In this document: positions 1 through 5,349 of the stretch, piece by piece
How the letters are laid out: each line of letters begins with the position of its first letter
Numbering within the stretch: the first letter of the stretch is position 1
Source: WLWS01 sp047638675
Lineage (GTDB): Bacteria; Pseudomonadota; Gammaproteobacteria; Eutrophobiales; Eutrophobiaceae
Assembly (NCBI GenBank): GCA_047638675.1
Contig: JBLIML010000267.1
Coordinates: 1 to 5,349 of the forward strand
Direction: 5' to 3'
DNA length: 5,349 bases
Notes under the pieces: model-generated
What the model saw: only the letters and a program-made list of their open reading frames with translations
Told to the model about the DNA's origin: nothing
The model's database searches: none
Position numbers and translations under genes: made by a program

Positions 1-1011
1 GAAGCACGAATCACACCTGGTTGCGCTGGTATTTGGAGCGAGGAACAAACTAAAAAATGGAAGCGAATTGTTGATTTTATTCATGCAAATGGTAATGCAA
101 AAGTTTGCGCACAAATAGGCCATGCCGGGCGCAAAGGTGCGACCTGTATCCCCTGGGAAGGTGGCATCGATCAACCACTTGCGACAGGTGCGTGGGAAAT
201 AACTTCTGCCTCGGCATTACCCTATCTCACAACCAGTCAGGTACCGCGGGAGATGACTGTTGAAGACATGGAAAAAGTCAGCCATGATTTTGTTCTTGCT
301 GTCGAGAATGCGCTTCAGGCAGGTTTTGACATGATTGAATTACATTTGGCCCATGGTTATTTGCTGTCTGCATTCATCAGCCCTTACACAAACCTTCGCA
401 CTGATGAGTTTGGCGGAAATATCGCCAATAGAATGAAATTTCCTTTGCAGGTACTAAAGGCCGTTAAGAAGGTCTGGCCAAAAGATAAACCCATATCCGC
501 AAGAGTGTCTGCGACAGATTGGGTTGAGGGAGGAATTACAGAAGAAGATATGTTGTCGATGGCAACAATGTTAAAAGATAATGGCGTCGACATTATTAAT
601 GTTTCAACGGGGCAGGTGGCCAAAGAAGAAGATCCGATTTATGGACGCATGTATCAGGTCCCGTTTGCAGATCAAATTCGCAATGACGTTGGCATTCCGA
701 CTATTGTCGCCGGCAATATCTCTACAGCAGATCAAGTCAATACCTTAGTTGCTGCAGGAAGAACAGACATTGTTGCCCTGGCAAGACCCATAATGAATGA
801 TCCGCAATTAGTGCTGAACGCGGCCGCACACTATCAACATTCCACACAGCCCTGGCCGCCCCAATATATCTCTGGGAAATTCGCAGCCGAAGCGAAGGCC
901 AACAAAGATAATATGGAAGAACTGGAACTGCGACTTGGGGCCAAACCGCCTAATCCTATGGACTCATTGGCTATCGCCATTGCGCGTGGTGATGTTCTGT
1001 CTGAAAAGTAA
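1..1011 (+). CDS. OYE-family NADH:flavin oxidoreductase, 5'-truncated; like the C-terminal half of salicylyl-CoA 5-hydroxylase / anthraniloyl-CoA monooxygenase
   Basis: The reading frame is open from base 1 to a TAA at 1009-1011 (336 codons), so the true start lies outside the window. It encodes most of an FMN-binding TIM barrel of the Old Yellow Enzyme family. Visible landmarks, numbered from the first codon here, are QIGHAGRKG at about 38-46, the paired substrate-binding histidines of HLAHGYLL (H115 and H118), the SPYTNLRTDEFGG signature just after, and the C-terminal FMN-phosphate region with AGNIS and GRTDIVALARP. The stretches around WEGGID, SQVPREMT, DWVEGGIT, YGRMYQVPFAD and the WPPQY tail recall, from memory, the reductase half of bifunctional salicylyl-CoA 5-hydroxylase and anthraniloyl-CoA monooxygenase better than YqjM or xenobiotic reductases. 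Whether an FAD-hydroxylase half is fused upstream cannot be seen. A dioxygenase gene follows after 36 bp on the same strand, probably in the same operon. The family is secure; the CoA-linked substrate is inference. Confidence 0.93.
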   Translation, partial: EARITPGCAGIWSEEQTKKWKRIVDFIHANGNAKVCAQIGHAGRKGATCIPWEGGIDQPLATGAWEITSASALPYLTTSQVPREMTVEDMEKVSHDFVLAVENALQAGFDMIELHLAHGYLLSAFISPYTNLRTDEFGGNIANRMKFPLQVLKAVKKVWPKDKPISARVSATDWVEGGITEEDMLSMATMLKDNGVDIINVSTGQVAKEEDPIYGRMYQVPFADQIRNDVGIPTIVAGNISTADQVNTLVAAGRTDIVALARPIMNDPQLVLNAAAHYQHSTQPWPPQYISGKFAAEAKANKDNMEELELRLGAKPPNPMDSLAIAIARGDVLSEK

Positions 1012-1036
1012 TGCAGGCAAGTGCGCAGAAGAGAAT

Positions 1037-1041
1037 AAGGA
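1037..1041 (+). promoter_or_regulatory. Shine-Dalgarno site that places the dioxygenase start at the ATT at 1048
   Basis: AAGGA lies six bases before the ATT codon at 1048, which is ideal spacing for initiation there. No ATG or GTG occurs in the dioxygenase frame between the in-frame TAA at 1045-1047 and the conserved SHSPLL motif. The later TTG at 1096 lies 54 bases beyond this site and would remove the motif. The site therefore supports either a rare ATT start or an ATG lost by mutation or base error. Confidence 0.6.
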
Positions 1042-1047
1042 AATTAA

Positions 1048-2016
1048 ATTCGACTTATATCAACATCACTACTCTGTGCTTCTCATTCCCCGCTGTTGTA
1101 TTGCTATGCCAAACAACCAGAAGACTGGGATGCCTTGCAAAAGGCCTTTATAGAACGGACGCAAGCCATATCGGATTTTTATCCCGAGCTTGTCTTTGCA
1201 TTTGGATCGGATCACTTTAATGGTTTCTTTCTTAAGACCATGCCAGCATTTTGCGTGGGTCTTAGCGCCGAGGCCTCCGCTGATATAGGCGGTTTTGCGG
1301 GAGCCTTAGACGTACCCGAAAAGACGGCCTTCAAGTGTGTTGAGTATCTCCGCGAACACGATGTAGATAGCGCGGTGTCTTATCAAATAACCGTTGATCA
1401 TGCTTTTTCTCAAACCATTCATATTGCATTAGGGGCATTGACGGCACGTCCCACCATTCCCATCTTTATCAACTGCATTACCAGACCTTTCGTGCCTTTT
1501 AGACGCAGTCGCTTACTTGGCGAAGCTATCGGTCGCTTTGCTCTAAGTTTGAACAAGCGTGTGTTATTTTTGGCCTCTGGTGGCATGTCACATCATCCGA
1601 CGCGATATTATCCCGAGCACGGTAAAGGAGAGTCAGGTGTTGAAGCCTGGAAGCTATCCGGTGGCGATGATCCGGACTCTTTTACATCAACGCAATGGTT
1701 GGAACGTTTGGATGTAATGCATCGTGAAGGCGCAAAGATGATTGCAGACGGCGAACGCACGGCGAAAGATATGCGTTTGAATCCAGAGTCGGATCAACGG
1801 TTTTTAGACGTGTTAATACGAAATAAACTTGAAGAATTTGATAACTGGAATCAAGTCAAACTGGTGGAGGAGGGCGGTATAGGCTCTATGGAATTACACA
1901 CCTGGATCGCTGCCGCTGCGGCACACAAAGCCGCCGGTGGAAAAGCGCCTGTTAAAGATTTCTATTCGGTTGCAACAGAAATTGGTATCGCGGCAGGAAT
2001 TGTTCATGCCAATTAA
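1048..2016 (+). CDS. Class III extradiol ring-cleavage dioxygenase, LigB/MhpB type
   Basis: Predicted non-haem Fe(II) enzyme that opens a catechol-type ring next to its two hydroxyls, acting in the cytoplasm. Read from the ATT at 1048, the protein has 322 residues, close to the 314 of E. coli MhpB (2,3-dihydroxyphenylpropionate 1,2-dioxygenase). Conserved landmarks are SHSPLL (H13), FGSDHFNGFF (H56), TVDHAFSQ (H118, aligning with MhpB His115), IPIFIN, the LLGEAIGR helix, KRVLFLASGGMSHHP (H182, aligning with MhpB His179) and SMELHTWIAA near the C-terminus with the candidate iron-ligand glutamate E282. The frame is open back to a TAA at 1045-1047. Starting at the TTG at 1096 would give 306 residues and drop H13, so I prefer 1048 with its AAGGA site. 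It follows the OYE-type reductase gene by 36 bp. The ring substrate is unknown; the MhpB likeness does not prove dihydroxyphenylpropionate. The family is near certain; the exact start is less so. Confidence 0.92.
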   Translation: MRLISTSLLCASHSPLLYCYAKQPEDWDALQKAFIERTQAISDFYPELVFAFGSDHFNGFFLKTMPAFCVGLSAEASADIGGFAGALDVPEKTAFKCVEYLREHDVDSAVSYQITVDHAFSQTIHIALGALTARPTIPIFINCITRPFVPFRRSRLLGEAIGRFALSLNKRVLFLASGGMSHHPTRYYPEHGKGESGVEAWKLSGGDDPDSFTSTQWLERLDVMHREGAKMIADGERTAKDMRLNPESDQRFLDVLIRNKLEEFDNWNQVKLVEEGGIGSMELHTWIAAAAAHKAAGGKAPVKDFYSVATEIGIAAGIVHAN

Positions 2017-2044
2017 ATTCAGCAACTTTTATCACAAGACATAA

Positions 2045-3550
2045 TTAATATGATCGCCAGTCATCTGTTCCTTCAAAAGAATGGGCGACACGGTAGATAC
2101 TGGGTTCGTCATAGTTTTTCCCGATCAACATCATAGCCACCGGTAAACCAGAACGGGTGGCACAGGGGACAGACATTGCTGGATGCCCGGTAATGTCAAA
2201 TTGACAGGTATTGAGTATCGTATTGAAAGCACTTGCGACTATCTCTTCACTTGTCAAATCAGCTTTGCTCGCGGGGTTGCGAGTGGGTTTTTGTACGCAA
2301 GTTGGCATAAGTAAAAGATCAAAGTTTTTAAGTGCCGCATCATATGCATTGCGAAGCTTTATCAGCAGGTTTTTCGATTTCGCATAATATTTACCTTGAT
2401 AGCGCTCAAGGTATTTGGCCAATAACATAATCATCTGCACATTGACTGGGCACTTATCGAGCTTACTTTCCCAGTTTTTCATAACATTAAACAAGGCAGG
2501 AGAATACACACCATTATGGCTATAGCCTGAACCTCCATTTCGAAGAGACTCCCTGATGCCATCAGTAACAATGCCTTCCCATATCGATACGCCTTCCAGA
2601 TGCATAGGAATGCTGACATCCTCAATCTCAATACCAAGTTTCGCAAGCCGTAAACTCGCATCACGCACAGCCTCGTCAACAGCGCGATCGGATAAAGGGT
2701 GAGCAAAGCCCTCTTTAACTACGCCAATCTTCATGCCTTCGACGCTTTGCCCTAATGACTCAGTATATTTGTGCAACTGTAACTGTCCTTGTCGACTATC
2801 CAGACCATCGTAACCCGCCAGCACTTCAAGCAGCAGAGCATTGTCTGAGACATTTGCGGTAATAGGACCCACATGATCGAGCATGGCCTCCATGCCTATT
2901 ATGCCTGTGTATGGGATCAGGCCATGGGTTGCTTTCATGCCATAGACACCACAAAAGCTGGATGGAATACGAATCGACCCCGCTTGATCACAAGCCAGCG
3001 CCATATCGATTTCCCCACTACCCACAAGGGCCGCGCTACCGGAGGATGAACCACCAGCAGAATAGCCTGACTGACACGGGTTATCGACAATGCCACTACT
3101 GGCAGTTGCTGAAATACACATGAATTCACACACTGCCTTACCACTAATTTCAGCGCCGGCATCGAGCAGACGCGTAACGACTGTTGCATCGAAGTCCGGG
3201 GTGAAATTTTCCATGATGGAAGTACCATTAGCCAAAGGTACCTTAGCCACGAAAATATTATCTTTGATGGCGACTCGTCGCCCTTTTAAAGGTCCACTTT
3301 CATTACCCTTTAAATCTGTGAGCACAGCCCAGGCCCCTAGTGAATTTTCTCTAGCGTCTGGATAACGAAAAGATCTGTTGGGATATTGAAGTGGCGGAAG
3401 ACTATCCGCTTGTTCATCTAGATATTTATAAGCGCCAGAAAAAGGCCCCAGATAAGCCACGATTTCCTGCAGAAGTGTCTCATCCAGATCATGGCCCATG
3501 GATGCCGCTATTGATTTGAGTTCGTTTAGGTCGGGTGATTTGAAACTCAT
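2045..3550 (-). CDS. Amidase-signature family hydrolase
   Basis: Predicted cytoplasmic amidase that hydrolyses a carboxamide to the acid plus ammonia or an amine. All triad residues are visible: K96 in VAIKDN, cis-Ser S168 in the GGSSSG loop, and nucleophile S192 in QAGSIRIP. The 24-residue spacing between the two serines is the same as in FAAH. The 501-residue length, the extra N-terminal helical region of about 85 residues and the GGSSSG form resemble nitrile-pathway amidases of the Rhodococcus type more than GatA. There is no signal peptide. The ATG is preceded by AAGGAGAG on the minus strand (core at 3560-3564, nine-base spacer), a strong ribosome site. The residue before the GSI turn is alanine where glycine is usual, in the oxyanion loop. 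The gene converges on the dioxygenase gene (28 bp apart) and diverges from the lipoprotein gene. The substrate is unknown; an aromatic amide would fit the neighbours but is inference. Confidence 0.95.
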   Translation of the reverse strand: MSFKSPDLNELKSIAASMGHDLDETLLQEIVAYLGPFSGAYKYLDEQADSLPPLQYPNRSFRYPDARENSLGAWAVLTDLKGNESGPLKGRRVAIKDNIFVAKVPLANGTSIMENFTPDFDATVVTRLLDAGAEISGKAVCEFMCISATASSGIVDNPCQSGYSAGGSSSGSAALVGSGEIDMALACDQAGSIRIPSSFCGVYGMKATHGLIPYTGIIGMEAMLDHVGPITANVSDNALLLEVLAGYDGLDSRQGQLQLHKYTESLGQSVEGMKIGVVKEGFAHPLSDRAVDEAVRDASLRLAKLGIEIEDVSIPMHLEGVSIWEGIVTDGIRESLRNGGSGYSHNGVYSPALFNVMKNWESKLDKCPVNVQMIMLLAKYLERYQGKYYAKSKNLLIKLRNAYDAALKNFDLLLMPTCVQKPTRNPASKADLTSEEIVASAFNTILNTCQFDITGHPAMSVPCATRSGLPVAMMLIGKNYDEPSIYRVAHSFEGTDDWRSY

Positions 3551-3700
3551 AATGTCTCTCTCCTTTGAAAAAATTTACTGTCCGTATAATGTTCAGTACA
3601 AGCAATGGTATTCACTATTTTGATTATCGTGATTGCCGCTTACTGGTGTATTATAAATCACTGACACGAGGGTTGATACCCAGAAAAAGGACAAATACTA
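3551..3700. other. Divergent intergenic region between the amidase and lipoprotein genes
   Basis: This 150-bp AT-rich gap must hold the start signals of both flanking genes. It carries a ribosome site for each: AAGGAG for the minus-strand amidase and AAGGA at 3687-3691 for the plus-strand lipoprotein gene, nine bases before its ATG. A perfect TATAAT occurs on the plus strand at 3585-3590, and weaker -10-like AT runs occur at 3649-3657. None has a good -35 element at normal spacing, so I do not assign a firm promoter. I see no small ORF or hairpin terminator here. Confidence 0.5.
3576..3598. promoter_or_regulatory. Imperfect palindrome over a TATAAT, candidate operator
   Basis: TACTG and CAGTA form inverted arms of a 23-bp element in which 7 of 11 base pairs are symmetric (TACTG, then C and T inside, with their complements on the other side). 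It encloses a plus-strand TATAAT and lies 26 to 48 bp upstream of the amidase start. The length and placement are typical of binding sites for dimeric repressors such as the TetR family. No regulator gene is present in the window to pair with it, so its role is inference. Confidence 0.35.
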
Positions 3701-5002
3701 ATGCAAAATTATGCCAGGAATAAATTACCTACCACAATTCTATCTTTATACATTTTAATCAATATTTCCGCTTGTACTGACCAGATCACGTATAAGGATA
3801 CCGGTAACGAATCTCAACTTGTCAGTGAAAATGAATTGCCCGAAGTGAAATTTTGTAAGGTGCCTGACCCTAAAGTACCGTCGTCCGCGTTTGATATATA
3901 TCATTCAAATTCCGATGAATACAGTGGCTACTGGGTTAACTATCAATGCAAACAAAGCTGCGAAGATTGGAAACAATGTCAGGTTCCGGCTTATTCGGAA
4001 GACAAGGGAGCCTTGATCCCTGACGGACGTAATCCTGAGTTATCGAAACAGGCATTAGCATTTGTTGTTGATGGCATGGCAGGTCACCTTACATTAAGTA
4101 ATGACGGCAATAAGACGGTATTTATCCATACAGGTGCTGGTGGCACGCGGTATTACATAAAGCCTGCTGATACCCTCGAAAAAATGTCCCTGGCAAAAAC
4201 GGTGATGATTCGTTGGGAAAAGGGCTACACATCGCCCATTGTTCAGACACCGTTTACAAATCCTATTACCTGGGGTTGGTATTCTCGTACTTCGGCTGAG
4301 GCGACAAATATAAAGGAACTCAATAAACGTGTCGCCAGCCTTATTGCATGGAGCCACGACAATCTGTCGGATTCAAACAAGTTCGGCACACTGGGATGCA
4401 GCATGGGTACCAACGCCACCTTTGGTCCGGTTCTCTGGCACGGACTGGATCCCATTATCGATTATCAGGTGTTTGTCGGCGGACCCAATATGTGGGATCT
4501 AAATGCACAGTGCGCAAGACGACATTATAAAAAAGGTTATTGTGATCTTGATGGTGTCACCAATTGTAGTCGTGATGATGATTGCCTATCTCTCGACAAA
4601 ACAGCCCACTGTGTAAAACCAGGTCCATATACGACCATTGATCTTTTATTTAATCAATTGCCCAACCACATACATGCGACAAATGCCTGCGATATCAGAG
4701 CGAGCGACCCATCGACGAAGCCTTACCCGCCTTTCGATGAAAGCAGCATGGGATTCGCAAGCGGCGCTGATTGGGAGATTGATCATCAAATGGATTTTTT
4801 GGTTAATCTGGGCGCAAAGCAGGGCGGTAATTATACTGAATTGGGCAGTGATAAATATTGGGGGTTAGGTCATTTTCCTTATGTCTTTAACAAGATTGAG
4901 CCAGATGAGAATAAGCACTGGCACAGCATTCCTGAAAGTCATCATTGTGACGGCATGTACAAAGAGGCTCTTGATCTGATTAAAGAAAGAATGGCGCTAT
5001 AA
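3701..5002 (+). CDS. Predicted lipoprotein alpha/beta-hydrolase with Cys/Asp-rich insert
   Basis: A 433-residue exported protein. The N-terminus has basic residues, a hydrophobic stretch (about 12-22) and a lipobox ISAC, giving a lipidated Cys25 with Thr at +2, which suggests outer-membrane sorting. Features of an alpha/beta hydrolase follow: a strand plus HTGAGGT turn at 143-149 that could form the oxyanion hole, and a nucleophile elbow GCSMG with S234. A C-terminal histidine (H414 or H415 in SHHCDG) and an upstream acid (D357 or D361) are the best guesses for the rest of the triad. Between elbow and acid lies an insert with C271, C281, C289, C295 and C304 and the run RDDDC, resembling small disulfide modules of secreted proteins. 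Many further cysteines fit a periplasmic or surface location. I do not recognise the named family; esterase activity is likely but the substrate is unknown. AAGGA precedes the ATG by nine bases. A VOC gene follows 18 bp downstream. Confidence 0.85.
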   Translation: MQNYARNKLPTTILSLYILINISACTDQITYKDTGNESQLVSENELPEVKFCKVPDPKVPSSAFDIYHSNSDEYSGYWVNYQCKQSCEDWKQCQVPAYSEDKGALIPDGRNPELSKQALAFVVDGMAGHLTLSNDGNKTVFIHTGAGGTRYYIKPADTLEKMSLAKTVMIRWEKGYTSPIVQTPFTNPITWGWYSRTSAEATNIKELNKRVASLIAWSHDNLSDSNKFGTLGCSMGTNATFGPVLWHGLDPIIDYQVFVGGPNMWDLNAQCARRHYKKGYCDLDGVTNCSRDDDCLSLDKTAHCVKPGPYTTIDLLFNQLPNHIHATNACDIRASDPSTKPYPPFDESSMGFASGADWEIDHQMDFLVNLGAKQGGNYTELGSDKYWGLGHFPYVFNKIEPDENKHWHSIPESHHCDGMYKEALDLIKERMAL

Positions 5003-5020
5003 ATTGGCAGCTAAACGATA

Positions 5021-5349
5021 ATGGCTAAATTAAGACATATAGCAATGCAGGTAAAAGATCTTGAGTCGAGCGCAAAATTTTATGAGGACAGCTTCGAACT
5101 CGAACGGGTGGGTCAAGCACAGAGTCCCATTGGCAATGCCGTGATGTTGTCTGATGGCGTTATGAACCTGACCTTACTGCATTTCACTGAAGGTACTAAA
5201 GGCGCTATCAATGGAGAGGATTGGTGTGGTTTACATCATTTTGGTTTTGTCGTAGAGGACAAAGCGAAGACAGCCGCCGCCATTGAAAAAAACGGCGGTG
5301 AGTTTTTTATGCAAATACCAGATATCTATCCGGGTGTCGATGCCGAAAC
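5021..5349 (+). CDS. VOC superfamily protein (glyoxalase/extradiol dioxygenase fold), 3'-truncated
   Basis: The frame opens at an ATG 18 bp after the lipoprotein stop codon and stays open to the window end (109 full codons), so the C-terminus is missing. The start MAKLRHIAMQVKDLESSAKFY is the typical first beta-alpha unit of a vicinal-oxygen-chelate module, ending at about residue 53. A second strand, LHHFGFVVED at 71-80, begins the paired module. H6 and H72 or H73 sit where metal ligands of this fold occur; a further ligand, usually a glutamate, would lie beyond the window. Members include lactoylglutathione lyases, methylmalonyl-CoA epimerases, ring-cleavage dioxygenases and resistance proteins, and the visible part does not separate these. 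There is no clear Shine-Dalgarno, so translation may be coupled to the lipoprotein gene upstream. Confidence 0.88.
   Translation, partial: MAKLRHIAMQVKDLESSAKFYEDSFELERVGQAQSPIGNAVMLSDGVMNLTLLHFTEGTKGAINGEDWCGLHHFGFVVEDKAKTAAAIEKNGGEFFMQIPDIYPGVDAE

Noticed and set aside
1096..1098. TTG as the dioxygenase start
   Set aside because: It sits inside the conserved SHSPLLY motif, lacks a nearby ribosome site and would delete a predicted iron ligand.
935..1153. 72-residue ORF bridging the reductase and dioxygenase genes
   Set aside because: It overlaps both real genes in a different frame and has no recognisable motif; treated as a shadow.
1011..1220. ORF starting at the TAATG overlap with the reductase stop codon
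   Set aside because: The overlap looks like translational coupling, but the product shows no family features and runs out of frame with the dioxygenase, whose conserved motifs all lie in another frame.
2017..2044. Bidirectional terminator between the convergent genes
   Set aside because: The 28-bp gap contains no inverted repeat able to form a convincing GC hairpin followed by a T run.
2479..3365. Several 70-97 residue ORFs on both strands inside the amidase gene
   Set aside because: They lie wholly within a well-supported amidase with an intact catalytic triad and have no family features of their own.
3565..3590. Plus-strand promoter TTGAAA...TATAAT
   Set aside because: The spacer is only 14 bp, too short for a standard sigma-70 promoter, so only the TATAAT and the palindrome are noted.
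4094..4868. Several 60-87 residue ORFs on both strands inside the lipoprotein gene
   Set aside because: They are alternate-frame readings of the hydrolase coding sequence without ribosome sites or motifs.

Overview
The window reads as part of an aromatic-compound catabolism cluster from a Gram-negative bacterium of moderate GC content, probably a proteobacterium. The evidence is the enzyme families present, clear Shine-Dalgarno sites before most genes, and a lipoprotein-type signal peptide. I cannot name the species. Five protein-coding genes fill almost the whole window. Both ends are cut inside genes. I see no RNA genes, mobile elements or CRISPR arrays.

Left part, plus strand (1-2016): the 3' end of an Old Yellow Enzyme (OYE) family flavin reductase comes first. 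Its sequence most resembles the C-terminal reductase half of salicylyl-CoA 5-hydroxylase / anthraniloyl-CoA monooxygenase. It is followed after 36 bp by a complete class III (LigB/MhpB-type) extradiol ring-cleavage dioxygenase. The dioxygenase has no ATG, GTG or TTG start that would keep its conserved first histidine. The best start is an ATT codon at 1048, six bases after an AAGGA site. Together the two genes suggest reduction or hydroxylation of an aromatic (possibly CoA-linked) substrate, then ring opening.

Middle, minus strand (2045-3550): a complete 501-residue amidase-signature hydrolase with the Lys/cis-Ser/Ser triad intact. It converges on the dioxygenase with only 28 bp between the stop codons and no visible terminator hairpin.

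Right part, plus strand (3701-5349): a 433-residue predicted lipoprotein with an alpha/beta-hydrolase nucleophile elbow and an unusual Cys/Asp-rich insert, then after 18 bp the 5' part of a VOC (glyoxalase/extradiol superfamily) protein that runs off the window. The 150-bp divergent region between the amidase and the lipoprotein gene carries an imperfect 23-bp palindrome over a TATAAT, a candidate shared control site.

A working model, which is inference: an envelope-anchored hydrolase and a cytoplasmic amidase release an aromatic acid from an ester or amide, and the OYE-type reductase and extradiol dioxygenase process its ring. The true substrate cannot be read from the sequence.
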